From positions 1 to 20,421 of IMG/VR virus record IMGVR_UViG_3300037278_000312: a stretch of 20,421 nucleotides of DNA; one strand, written 5' to 3'. The notes under the pieces were generated by a model. It searched no databases and was not told where the DNA came from. It saw only the letters and a program-made list of their open reading frames with translations. Shown piece after piece: positions 14,075 through 20,421 of the stretch. Made by a program: the position numbers and the translations under genes. How positions within the stretch are numbered: the stretch's first letter is position 1; every line of letters starts with the position of its first letter. The DNA is from a virus.

Positions 14075-14091
14075 TTTTTTCTCCTAAGTTA

Positions 14092-14119
14092 ATGGCCGCG
14101 CGATCTCTCACGCGGCCAT
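14092..14119 (-). terminator. stem-loop between the two moron genes
   Basis: ATGGCCGCG (14092-14100) and CGCGGCCAT (14111-14119) form a perfect 9-bp GC-rich stem with a 10-base loop, six bases after the 14125-14283 gene. No U-run follows; instead the DUF3309 ribosome site comes next. It could be a weak terminator, an mRNA-processing stem or a translational control. Confidence 0.45.
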
Positions 14120-14124
14120 AGAAA

Positions 14125-14283
14125 TTAAACGCCTTGTAACGCTGTCTTAAGTTCAGCGGCTTCCGCGAGAAATTCACCCACCTCAACGCTACCCAGACCG
14201 GCACTCTTTGATTCCTTCACGGCACTTACAAAAGCATCGATCTTAACGATGAGTGCCTTAGCATTTTCATGTGGTTGAGCCAT
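14125..14283 (-). CDS. hypothetical 52-residue helical protein (moron gene)
   Basis: ATG at 14283 has GGAG seven bases upstream. The sequence reads MAQPHENAKALIVKIDAFVS and continues as an Ala/Glu/Lys-rich helix pair (GSVEVGEFLAEAAELKTALQ) without cysteines or membrane segments. It is monocistronic or joined to the DUF3309 gene, behind its own AT-rich promoter region with an FNR-type palindrome. No family is recognised. Confidence 0.65.
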   Translation of the reverse strand: MAQPHENAKALIVKIDAFVSAVKESKSAGLGSVEVGEFLAEAAELKTALQGV

Positions 14284-14317
14284 AGTGATTCTCCAAGTTT
14301 GTTTTCGGAAGACAAGT

Positions 14318-14356
14318 GGTATAGATAAAAAAATAAAATGTTTTGATTTTTATCAA
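14318..14356 (-). promoter_or_regulatory. FNR-type box and candidate promoter for the moron cassette
   Basis: TTGAT-TTTT-ATCAA at 14343-14356 matches the FNR/Anr consensus TTGAT-N4-ATCAA exactly; one more T/A pair extends it to TTTGAT...ATCAAA. It lies about 60 bases upstream of the ATG at 14283. A possible -10, TATACC, at 14323-14318 would put the box centre near -38.5, close to the -41.5 expected of an activated promoter. Low-oxygen activation is an inference; the surrounding DNA is very AT-rich, so chance is possible. Confidence 0.45.
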
Positions 14357-14376
14357 ATTTATTATTTTTAGATCAA

Positions 14377-14411
14377 CCCGGCTCCGACGAAGCAAGAACA
14401 TCGGAGCCGGG
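14377..14411 (-). terminator. strong stem-loop after the lysis genes
   Basis: CCCGGCTCCGA (14377-14387) and TCGGAGCCGGG (14401-14411) form a perfect 11-bp stem with a 13-base loop, 38 bases past the last lysis gene on the minus strand. The sequence after it (TTGATCTAAAAATAA) has no U-run, so it may be an imperfect or bidirectional terminator insulating the moron cassette. The remaining intergenic bases to 14448 show nothing else. Confidence 0.6.
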
Positions 14412-14448
14412 GATCACGCCATCAGCCAGGAAGTACCGATGGCGGACT

Positions 14449-14877
14449 TTAATCCGCGAGCGCGTCCATCACGCCCTGCTGGATATCACGAGAATCAACC
14501 ACGTCAGTCGCCGGTTGACCTTGTTCAAAACGAATAATGGCATCGACCAGCAAACTTAAAAACGTTTGGCTCTCAAGCTGAACGGGATTGTCGGGCGATG
14601 TCTGACAATAATTAGAAACGAAGGCCACATAATTTTGCGTGGGGTTTTCAGTCGGAGGCGCATAGCGCGATACGATGGAACTGATGGTCTTACAACCGTC
14701 CTTCCTAAAATAGGACAATAGGTTTTTCGCACCTGCGCGCACACCGTTCGACATCAGATCAAAATCGCACAAGCGGCCGTCAGGATCGCGCGTGGGGCGC
14801 TGTTGTCCCTGCCATGTGATCTCAGGGTAGTCCATGAGATTCATTGGATTGTTGAGCATAATTCCACGCGTTGTCAT
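14449..14877 (-). CDS. virion-lysozyme / endolysin-like protein, 142 aa
   Basis: The layout RGIMLNNPMNLM ... ITWQGQ ... DGRLCDFDLMSNGVRAGAKNL ... TISSIVSRYAPPTENPTQNYV matches small phage proteins with a 'RGIRNNNPGNIR ... FxxFxxxxxGIRAxA ... IIxRWAPPxEN' pattern, which are annotated as structural, lysozyme-like or muralytic proteins. Its position directly after the spanin genes supports a role in degrading peptidoglycan. No signal sequence is visible, so it would need a holin. ATG at 14877 overlaps the preceding stop as ATGA. A virion-associated protein is the alternative. Confidence 0.75.
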   Translation of the reverse strand: MTTRGIMLNNPMNLMDYPEITWQGQQRPTRDPDGRLCDFDLMSNGVRAGAKNLLSYFRKDGCKTISSIVSRYAPPTENPTQNYVAFVSNYCQTSPDNPVQLESQTFLSLLVDAIIRFEQGQPATDVVDSRDIQQGVMDALAD

Positions 14878-15092
14878 AGGGATGCTCCGCAGTTTTTGTC
14901 GATGGATTGATCAAGCTGATCGATTTGGACTTTTTCATTGTGCGTCCAGCGATCCTGAAACCCTTGATCGGGAGAAACCGGCCGTAACCATGCACAGGCG
15001 TCAGGAATCGCGGTTGTGCATCCGTTTAGCGAGATCAGAATCAAGAGCAGAATCGCTTTCGTGAGAAACTTTTTCTGAAATATTGATTGCAT
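14874..15092 (-). CDS. outer-membrane spanin (Rz1-like lipoprotein), 72 aa
   Basis: A basic N terminus and hydrophobic segment (KAILLLILISLNGC) end in a lipobox with Cys25, predicting lipoprotein sorting to the outer membrane. The mature 48 residues contain ACAWLRPVSP and end in an Asn- and Cys-containing NCGASL tail, as in many Rz1-like proteins. The 5' end is nested in a different frame within the preceding Rz-like gene (92-bp overlap), which is the hallmark of a two-component spanin. It completes lysis by joining inner and outer membranes. Confidence 0.8.
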   Translation of the reverse strand: MQSIFQKKFLTKAILLLILISLNGCTTAIPDACAWLRPVSPDQGFQDRWTHNEKVQIDQLDQSIDKNCGASL

Positions 15093-15219
15093 TTTTAGCC
15101 TCCGAAACGCTTGCAGAAAGATCGGCAGATTTTTGATCTGCTGCCGTCTTAGGCGGAAAGAGGCGGTTCCAGAGTGAACCGAAAACCGCCTCTACCAACG
15201 ATGCAAAAAACGAAACCAT
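15001..15219 (-). CDS. inner-membrane spanin candidate (Rz-like), 72 aa
   Basis: The N-terminal FFASLVEAVFGSLWNRLF is a short hydrophobic anchor, followed by a polar, helical, probably coiled-coil periplasmic region (AADQKSADLSASVSEAKNAI...). ATG at 15219 overlaps the holin candidate's stop by one base (TAATG). The 3' 92 bp are shared out of frame with the lipoprotein gene. It is smaller than lambda Rz, so the call rests mainly on the nested arrangement. A 9-bp hairpin (15160-15168 with 15184-15192) falls within it. Confidence 0.65.
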   Translation of the reverse strand: MVSFFASLVEAVFGSLWNRLFPPKTAADQKSADLSASVSEAKNAINISEKVSHESDSALDSDLAKRMHNRDS

Positions 15220-15635
15220 TAAGTTGAACCGTTTGCCCCGGCGCTATTAGCTACTGATTCAGCAGCGGGAGGATTAAGCAATGCTTGCACAGTTGGATCA
15301 GCATCAATGGCTACTTCAGCACTCGCAAGAGCTGTTTTTGCGTCAGCAACGCCCGTGGTTGAGGCCGTCAACAGCAACGCCGAGCCGACTGCCGAAGGCA
15401 GAAGCGCCGGGTCAGCAATTGTTGCAGTGATGGCGCCAAGCACCGCTGTACAAAGCTGGCTGAACAGAACGCCCAAGGATGCTTTGACAACCGGCCAAAC
15501 GTCATTGCCAAAAACAAGGCCAATTTCATGCAGAGAAGAAACAACTTTTTGTTCCCCTGATTCTAAAAGGTCCCAAGATTCTTGTTCCCATGTTTCGGGT
15601 TTATTGACCGTGGTAACTGCTGTTGAATCAACCAT
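15219..15635 (-). CDS. putative holin-type or accessory lysis protein, 138 aa
   Basis: ATG at 15635 follows CAGGAGTAAGTAAAT. After a polar N terminus, two moderately hydrophobic stretches, VVKASLGVLFSQLCTAVLGAIT and LLPSAVGSALLLTA, are separated by a short polar loop, and an Ala-rich polar C terminus follows. The size, two segments and place immediately before the spanins suggest a holin of the LL-H-like type, but the helices are weak and a soluble helical protein is possible. The DUF6127-like gene upstream is a second holin candidate. Confidence 0.6.
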   Translation of the reverse strand: MVDSTAVTTVNKPETWEQESWDLLESGEQKVVSSLHEIGLVFGNDVWPVVKASLGVLFSQLCTAVLGAITATIADPALLPSAVGSALLLTASTTGVADAKTALASAEVAIDADPTVQALLNPPAAESVANSAGANGST

Positions 15636-15688
15636 ATTTACTTACTCCTGTTTTTTCGACCGATGATCCGCTGGTCGATACGCGGCTC

Positions 15689-16021
15689 TTATTGAAGAAT
15701 AGTAGACGCAAGTTTTTTACCAGTTTCACTGTGCAATATCAATCCAGCCAGAATAATTACTATAATCCAACCAGCCACCCTTCCCACACCGCCGAGGACT
15801 GTAGTCATGGCTGTTTTTCTTACAACACGAAACCCCCTAAGAAGATCACGAACATCGCGTAAATCTGCGGCGGCGGATTCATCGTCGAGACCCAGTTGTT
15901 TCAATACCTCACTTGCCGCTCGCTGTGCAAACGCACCGAGATATTCTTTTTGTGCTTCAGCATCAAGATCGCAAAATTTTTGATCAGCATATTTGTCAAT
16001 AACGCGGTTCATGTCGTTCAT
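15689..16021 (-). CDS. DUF6127-like membrane-anchored phage protein, 110 aa
   Basis: A charged N-terminal half with GLDDESAAADLRDVRDLLRG and FRVVRKTAMTTVL precedes one transmembrane helix (GWIIVIILAGLILHS) near the C terminus. The 'DESA.DLRD.R.LL.G.R..RKTA' signature followed by a membrane helix fits DUF6127-type proteins I recall from alphaproteobacterial phages. ATG at 16021 is preferred over 16084 because AGGA lies seven bases upstream and the longer form would overlap the neighbour. It may assist holin function. Confidence 0.7.
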   Translation of the reverse strand: MNDMNRVIDKYADQKFCDLDAEAQKEYLGAFAQRAASEVLKQLGLDDESAAADLRDVRDLLRGFRVVRKTAMTTVLGGVGRVAGWIIVIILAGLILHSETGKKLASTILQ

Positions 16022-16025
16022 GTTG

Positions 16026-16331
16026 TTATCCTGACCAAGGAAGGTTTGGGTCAAACCCTGCGATTGCATCTGTGCAGTGATCATAATTCGGTTTGCCCTT
16101 GTTAAACCTTTTGAAGCACCACGTTAGAATTTTACAGATCACACATGCTCTAGCCCAATTTTTCAGTCCCATTATTTTAGGTCCTGCCGCTCGCTCATAT
16201 GCCCAACGCTGAGACATTGTGTAATGCGGATTACCAGCTTCAGGAATCCCATTCACGCATCCCAAAACAGCGTTACCTGTTTCGTCCAATCCCTCAGCTA
16301 TCCCAAGGAAGCATTTTTCTTCCTGGTTCAT
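16026..16331 (-). CDS. conserved-type phage protein near lysis genes, 101 aa
   Basis: The segment GNAVLGCVNGIPEAGNPHYT followed by MSQRWAYERAAGPKIMGLKN and ending near HC (NYDHCTDAI) matches a small phage family I recall with 'GG.PDETLSARAYR ... W..L......HC', which often sits beside lysis genes. The protein has a cysteine-rich helix (ARACVICKILTWCF) but no clear signal. ATG at 16331 has AGGTGA four bases upstream. The function is unknown. Confidence 0.7.
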   Translation of the reverse strand: MNQEEKCFLGIAEGLDETGNAVLGCVNGIPEAGNPHYTMSQRWAYERAAGPKIMGLKNWARACVICKILTWCFKRFNKGKPNYDHCTDAIAGFDPNLPWSG

Positions 16332-16338
16332 ACATCAC

Positions 16339-16812
16339 CTAAGCAATCGTTACGGCATTCGATGGTATGGAACCACTTCCGGTGATTGCGTAATCCTCAA
16401 CAGCCTGAATAAAGCCGCCGAGGGCTTCAGCAAATTCTGTAAATTGAGAGACGGTGAAGCTATGAGGGATACCAGAGATATCGTACCAATTCATTGACGT
16501 AGCACCGCCAATAAAGCTTCCCTTAAGACCGATATATCCCAGGATACCTAGCACATCTACCTTCGTGTTCATTGAAGTGGCGTATGTGGCATTCAAATCT
16601 CCATTGCTCGTACAGGTAAGAATCATCCCTGAAGCGAGGGCAGATGTTGCGGCAATGGCAGCGGTTTGTATGGCAGTAGGGGCAGGAGGCCAGCTACCAG
16701 TTACTTCGGTCCAGTTGGCGGCAATAGCGTCGGCTATAAGAGTTTCATCTGTAGAAACACCTGTATCGTAACCGTATGTTTTTCCGTTGTTTTGAAAATA
16801 TCGCATCGTCAT
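16339..16812 (-). CDS. DUF4376-like protein, probable tail-fibre partner, 157 aa
   Basis: The N terminus (MRYFQNNGKTYGYDTGV) and the central GMILTCTSNGDLNATYATSM, with MNWYDISGIPHSFTVSQFTE, follow the pattern of DUF4376-type proteins, which are usually encoded just downstream of tail fibre genes and thought to help fibre assembly or serve as a tip domain. GAGG six bases before ATG 16812 overlaps the fibre gene's stop codon. The family link is from motif memory. Confidence 0.75.
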   Translation of the reverse strand: MTMRYFQNNGKTYGYDTGVSTDETLIADAIAANWTEVTGSWPPAPTAIQTAAIAATSALASGMILTCTSNGDLNATYATSMNTKVDVLGILGYIGLKGSFIGGATSMNWYDISGIPHSFTVSQFTEFAEALGGFIQAVEDYAITGSGSIPSNAVTIA

Positions 16813-16815
16813 TTT

Positions 16816-17673
16816 TTACCTCAATTCCGACCAATAAGTTAAGTTCGGGCTTCCAGCCGTTGTGATTAGCTCATAAGTTGCTCCAGCAGGAACAATGAAC
16901 CAAGCATTCGCTACAGAATAAGATGCTGTCGAGCATCCTATTTGTGCAAAAGCTCCACCGTTAAGTTGAACTTGAATCCCATCGCTTCCACTTGAAGAGG
17001 TGAAGCTAACTGAAACAAATATCGGCCGTCCAGTGCTGTTAGTATAGACTGTTCCTAGCGCACGACTTCCAGTGACAACCGCCCAAACTTGACCGGGACA
17101 ACCGAGAACTCCCAAATTAGTTTGCGTTGTACCAGCGTTGCTTCCCCAGCTCATGGGCTGTTGAGCTTGAATAGCGCCAGTTAAACCAGAATCACCAAGT
17201 TTTATATTATTTCCAGAGATAACCTGAAGAAGATTGCGTGGTGTTCCTCCAGAATCTCCAGACCTAACCTCTCCGGTAAAATTCATCAAATATCCACTGG
17301 CCGTAACTACCGACGAGAATGTAGGACTATTTCCGGTCCCAAGTCCAATATTTGTAGCCGCAGTCGCCGAATTAGCAACGTCCGAAAGATTGTTTGCTGA
17401 ATGCAATAAACCGCTTGTGCCTCCGCTGATTGCAGCAGCTATTAAATCATTAATGGAAGTGATAACTTGGTTATAAGTTGTTTTTGATGGAGCAACACTA
17501 GCGGCAGCAAGAACGTTCAATAATTCTTGCTGAATCATGTTCAGCCAATCTGCCTCAACAACGGTTGCCGGTGATCCAGTTCCAGGATTACCATCAGTAA
17601 AATACGCAGGAGTACCAGCAGTGGCCGGTGTCGGCAGGGTAGATGATGATGTTGAGTTGTCGATTGCGAACAA
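16816..17673 (-). CDS. tail fibre protein, 285 aa (TTG start)
   Basis: The N terminus TPAYFTDGNPGTGSPATVVE then ADWLNMIQQELLNVLAAASV is the baseplate-attachment signature of many phage tail fibres. A shaft segment (HSANNLSDVANSATAATNIG) follows, then a C-terminal beta domain with PIFVSVSFTSSSGSDGIQVQ and VPAGATYELI, probably the receptor-binding tip. No ATG lies near the N terminus; TTG at 17673 is preceded at a good distance by AAGGGGA, so I use it. It sits directly after the gp48-like gene, as in Mu-like tails. Confidence 0.85.
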   Translation of the reverse strand: MFAIDNSTSSSTLPTPATAGTPAYFTDGNPGTGSPATVVEADWLNMIQQELLNVLAAASVAPSKTTYNQVITSINDLIAAAISGGTSGLLHSANNLSDVANSATAATNIGLGTGNSPTFSSVVTASGYLMNFTGEVRSGDSGGTPRNLLQVISGNNIKLGDSGLTGAIQAQQPMSWGSNAGTTQTNLGVLGCPGQVWAVVTGSRALGTVYTNSTGRPIFVSVSFTSSSGSDGIQVQLNGGAFAQIGCSTASYSVANAWFIVPAGATYELITTAGSPNLTYWSELR

Positions 17674-17725
17674 GGCAGTTCCCCTTTATTGACTGATTCG
17701 GATTAACATGATTCTATGCAGTCTG

Positions 17726-18340
17726 TCACGAAGTGATCGCAAATAAAGGATTTGTATGAGCCGGGGCAAATTCTTCAATTATCCCCTCCAAAACAGTTCC
17801 ACCATTGATCGTATACAAAGCATCCCCGGCAGAAGATTGCCCAGACCTAAAATAGGTCACGCTCAAGCTGGGCGATGTTATCAACCATGTGAAAATCCAC
17901 CCGGCTCCGTAGCATGGGTCTCCGGCTCTACTTTTTCCAGCTCTAAATGGAGCATACTGCGTTATAGTGCATCCAATGTAACCCAATGATGTCAAAAGGT
18001 CTAAAAAATATTGCACACTTTGTCCACCTAGAGCGATAAATTTTGTGTAAACTAATTTCTGTCTCTGTTGGAGAGTTGTTACGGGTCCATAGTTTGGGTT
18101 AGGCAATCCCAGAGTCGCCTCCCATTCAGGCAGTAAATTTACAGGAAATTCAGGAAACGCGTCAGCAATCAAACCAGCTCCAGCATTCGCCACGCGCTGA
18201 ATTGTCGGAGCCATTGCCTCACAAAAATCAGTTTGCAAAGCATCTGGATCGCGCGGCCAAACACGTCCTGTCGGCAATAAATTTTGAAACGCCGTTGCGA
18301 AATCTTCCGCAGAATATAAGGGGACTACGGCTGCTGGCAT
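17726..18340 (-). CDS. Mu gp48-like tail protein (DUF2313/YmfQ)
   Basis: The 204-residue product begins YSAEDFATAFQNLLPTGRVW and contains TLLPEWEATLGLP-like text (LLPEWEATLGLP) and AHTNPLFAI at the end, the hallmarks of DUF2313 tail proteins that connect the baseplate wedge to the fibre. ATG at 18340 follows the gp47-like stop by five bases. The gene lies in the canonical gp45-46-47-48-fibre order. Confidence 0.9.
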   Translation of the reverse strand: MPAAVVPLYSAEDFATAFQNLLPTGRVWPRDPDALQTDFCEAMAPTIQRVANAGAGLIADAFPEFPVNLLPEWEATLGLPNPNYGPVTTLQQRQKLVYTKFIALGGQSVQYFLDLLTSLGYIGCTITQYAPFRAGKSRAGDPCYGAGWIFTWLITSPSLSVTYFRSGQSSAGDALYTINGGTVLEGIIEEFAPAHTNPLFAITS

Positions 18341-18344
18341 ATCG

Positions 18345-19487
18345 TCACCATGTAATCGTACCCAATGTTGCCAAATATCCAGTTGTACTCACGATATCGG
18401 TAGCTGGAGAAGTTACGATAAAATCAATTAGTCCTGGAACAGCATCAATTCCAGCTATAACATCGGCCAACGCAATCGTTCCTCCGGTCGTTCCGTCTGC
18501 AAGCCTCACACCTCCAGGCGTTCCTTCCCTCAAAAAAGTATCAGTTATGGCCGCAGCAACCGCTGTCTTCATCGCGGTTGTGTTTGGATTTAAATTTGTG
18601 ATCGTGAAATTTTTCGGATCAGCAATAGGAGCACATGAATAAACGAGTGCGGTTACCGGTTGTCGATAAGGACCAAAAATGTAATTAGCTACCGCGAGCT
18701 GGTCTCCTGTCGCTGCGGTGTCGCGCGGCTCACCAGTGGCAACGCCATTACTGCCTTGTGGAAATCCATTATATGCAGATTCCGATTCGTCAAACATTGT
18801 GTAGACAATAACGGTTCCTGATCCCATGCCGTTAGGCAAACACCATGCGCGCGTGACGCCATTGACAGCGAGCGCCCAAGTCACATAATCCTGAGCTGCA
18901 CCGCCTTGTGGTGGATTTGCGAAGGCTTGTAGAACGTCACTGCGAAATGAATCAGGTGATTGTGTATCGGTGCCGCCAGTATAGGCAAGCGTCACTGTTC
19001 CGTTTGTCGTCACACCTTCGATTGCCTGACTGATGCTCATCACTGAACTTACAGGTGTATTTCCGGCAGAACCTGCTGTCTGGGCTGTCGCAGGAACTTG
19101 AATCGTGCCGCCACCGCCCACTTGAACATCGGCCGTCGAAATGAATGTTGCACCATCGGCGCGAACTAAAATCGTATTAAGGGGGATATCAGTTCCGGGA
19201 GTTCCTGAGAATGTCGTTCCGCCTGATGCCGCCTGAGGACCTTGCTGATAAATATCTTTCAAAGCCCCCCATGCCTGAAGATATTCGCCGGTCGCCGTGA
19301 ATGGAACGGCTTGCAGAGCGATCCAATCAAGATACCCATACTGCAAATTAGCGAATCCAGCCTGAACCGTTCCGATAACGTTTAAATTCGCGCGCCGTAA
19401 AAGACCATCAGCTCCGGCAAGCGCGCCGTTGATGTCCGCCGCTGCCTGTTGCCGTAGCGTTGAAAGTGTGGGGCGTGGGAACGGCAT
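18345..19487 (-). CDS. baseplate J-like protein (Mu gp47-like)
   Basis: A 380-residue baseplate wedge protein. MPFPRPTLSTLRQQAAADIN and the GEYLQAWGALKDIYQQGPQA segment are typical of the gp47/baseplate_J N terminus. The middle has repeated VQVPATAQTAGSAGNTP-type beta strands, SPDSFRSDVLQAFANPPQGG and AQDYVTWAL...GVTRAW. The C terminus continues with helical and strand segments shared by the family. Its start abuts the gp46-like stop. Confidence 0.93.
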   Translation of the reverse strand: MPFPRPTLSTLRQQAAADINGALAGADGLLRRANLNVIGTVQAGFANLQYGYLDWIALQAVPFTATGEYLQAWGALKDIYQQGPQAASGGTTFSGTPGTDIPLNTILVRADGATFISTADVQVGGGGTIQVPATAQTAGSAGNTPVSSVMSISQAIEGVTTNGTVTLAYTGGTDTQSPDSFRSDVLQAFANPPQGGAAQDYVTWALAVNGVTRAWCLPNGMGSGTVIVYTMFDESESAYNGFPQGSNGVATGEPRDTAATGDQLAVANYIFGPYRQPVTALVYSCAPIADPKNFTITNLNPNTTAMKTAVAAAITDTFLREGTPGGVRLADGTTGGTIALADVIAGIDAVPGLIDFIVTSPATDIVSTTGYLATLGTITW

Positions 19488-19949
19488 TTATACTATCTCC
19501 TGCCAGAGCAAATCGAATTTAAAAGGCTTAGGTGTTGTATCATTAGTTTGAGAAATAGTCACGACCAATGCGAGATAATTAGGTGCATTCCATGATGCTT
19601 GAACATTAATATTCGCAGCCACACCGTCATCCAGCATCCATTGCAATGCCTCTTTGCAATAATCGACCGCCTGATTTAATACCTGAGTCGTTGGCGCTTT
19701 GCTTCGGTCGAGCAGCCATAAACGCGATCCTATAGGATCAACGCTTCCGTCAATTTGGTTGTCCCCCCACCAACCGCGAGGGTTCGTCGTACCGTCAGGA
19801 ATCACATCCGTTGGATGGGCAACTCGATCCGTAAAAAGACTAATCAAAACGGCCGTGTAAAGATCGTTACCGCTGGCCAAAGATGGACCAGACATCGCCC
19901 AGTCGCCGCGTGCGTTTAAAGTATCCCATATCGTCTGAACATCGCTCAT
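19488..19949 (-). CDS. GP46-like baseplate protein
   Basis: The 153-residue protein contains LYTAVLISLFTDRVAHPTDV, DGTTNPRGWWGDNQ and GSRLWLLDRSKAPTTQVLNQ, closely following phage GP46 (T4 gp25-like) proteins that form the inner baseplate. Its ATG overlaps the gp45-like stop as ATGA. The gp47-like gene follows without a gap. Confidence 0.92.
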   Translation of the reverse strand: MSDVQTIWDTLNARGDWAMSGPSLASGNDLYTAVLISLFTDRVAHPTDVIPDGTTNPRGWWGDNQIDGSVDPIGSRLWLLDRSKAPTTQVLNQAVDYCKEALQWMLDDGVAANINVQASWNAPNYLALVVTISQTNDTTPKPFKFDLLWQEIV

Positions 19950-20421
19950 GGTGGACCTGGCGGATTTATTGCGTGAGTATTTGTCGTCACAGTTGCACCA
20001 GTCGTGTAGTTATCGATTGTCCAGCTCGTGCCGCCTGTCCAAGTGATCTTCTGACCATAGCCGTTAACATCCCATTCATAGCAACTCGCGCCATGTACTT
20101 TGATTCCTGCCGAGCTAGAGACAACCGAATTACCGGAAAAATCTGTCAGAGAAAAACCAACAGAAGATAACACAACTTTATTTCCAAACATATCATACAG
20201 AGCAACAGAGCCGTTGCCGAGATTCTTCAAAATATAAGTCTGATTATTCGTCGCTGTGATGGCACCGTTAGACCTATCACCGGCCAAACAGCCTATAAAG
20301 AAATCGGTGCCAACTGGTGGATTTGATGCGAAACCGTATTGTTGGACCAAAGGGATATCGTCAACGATCTGATTGATTCCTAAATTTCCCTGTACAACTC
20401 GGACTAGACCTGAATCATTCA
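19946..20421 (-). CDS. baseplate assembly / spike protein V (Mu gp45-like), 5' end off window
   Basis: The frame is open from the right edge to a stop at 19946 (157 residues). QYGFASNPPVGTDFFIGCLA and GDRSNGAITATNNQTYIL match the OB-fold part of gp45. A repetitive beta-strand region follows, with VVLSSVGFSLTDFSGNSVVS and WTIDNYTTGATVTTNTHAIN. It ends NPPGPP. A start codon placed at 20350 would remove conserved sequence (NDSGLVRVVQGN ... DDIPLVQQYGF), so the true start lies beyond the window. It forms the membrane-piercing central spike. Confidence 0.88.
   Translation of the reverse strand, partial: NDSGLVRVVQGNLGINQIVDDIPLVQQYGFASNPPVGTDFFIGCLAGDRSNGAITATNNQTYILKNLGNGSVALYDMFGNKVVLSSVGFSLTDFSGNSVVSSSAGIKVHGASCYEWDVNGYGQKITWTGGTSWTIDNYTTGATVTTNTHAINPPGPP

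Noticed and set aside
15654-15682. Short CGACC/GGTCG stem beside a T-run
   Set aside because: The T-run is on the wrong side for the minus-strand genes and the stem is only five base pairs, overlapping the ribosome site region of the next gene.
18202-18642. 146-codon plus-strand frame across gp47/gp48-like genes
   Set aside because: It is antisense to two well-supported baseplate genes and lacks a ribosome site.
1-20421. tRNA genes, CRISPR arrays, insertion sequences or attachment sites
   Set aside because: I saw no cloverleaf-like sequence, regularly spaced repeats, transposase motifs or integrase in the window.

Overview
The window looks like part of a tailed, contractile-tail (Mu-like baseplate) phage or prophage from a Gram-negative, probably alphaproteobacterial, host. 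The phage call rests on adjacent genes matching the Mu gp45-gp46-gp47-gp48 baseplate series, two tail fibre/spike genes, a lysis cassette, and a replication/recombination block. A lipobox-bearing Rz1-like gene nested with an Rz-like gene indicates a host with an outer membrane. DUF3309- and DUF6127-like proteins, which I recall as common in Alphaproteobacteria, give the weaker host hint. No integrase, terminase, capsid gene or DNA polymerase is visible, so lifestyle and genome ends cannot be decided.

Layout. (1) 1-2853, minus strand: a 168-residue virion-type protein followed by a long tail spike (at least 786 codons, running off the left edge) with a signal-peptide-like N terminus and a pectate-lyase-type domain. 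(2) 2854-3149: a control region with an 18-bp palindromic operator, a promoter, and a structured leader encoding a 21-residue peptide. (3) 3150-5455, plus strand: CHC2/Toprim primase and VirE-family helicase. (4) 11736 down to 5429, minus strand: one tightly packed early operon of 19 genes. It starts with a Cro-like regulator and includes a zinc-ribbon protein, a DnaQ-like exonuclease, a DEAD/DEAH helicase, about 13 tiny proteins, a DNA methyltransferase and a VRR-NUC-like nuclease. Most junctions are ATGA or short overlaps. (5) 11763-11841: a divergent control region with the same 18-bp operator in the opposite orientation. (6) 11842-13913, plus strand: RecE-like PD-(D/E)XK exonuclease and Sak4-like ATPase, a recombination pair. 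(7) 13916-14411: a small minus-strand cassette (52-residue protein and DUF3309 membrane protein) behind an FNR-type palindrome and flanked by hairpins, which looks like a moron. (8) 14449-16331, minus strand: lysis block with muralytic-type protein, nested spanins, a holin candidate and a DUF6127-like membrane protein. (9) 16339-20421, minus strand: DUF4376-like protein, tail fibre, gp48-, gp47-, gp46- and gp45-like baseplate proteins.

How it fits together. The shared operator links three early transcription units: primase/helicase, regulator plus exonuclease/helicase/small proteins, and recombination. The Cro-like protein encoded beside one operator is the obvious candidate to bind both. The late genes all read leftward, from baseplate through fibre to lysis. 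The most novel-looking items are the primase leader with mutually exclusive stems, the inverted pair of identical operators, an FNR box driving the moron cassette, a correctly phased A AAA AAG slippery heptamer in the helicase gene, and the spike with an apparent secretion signal.
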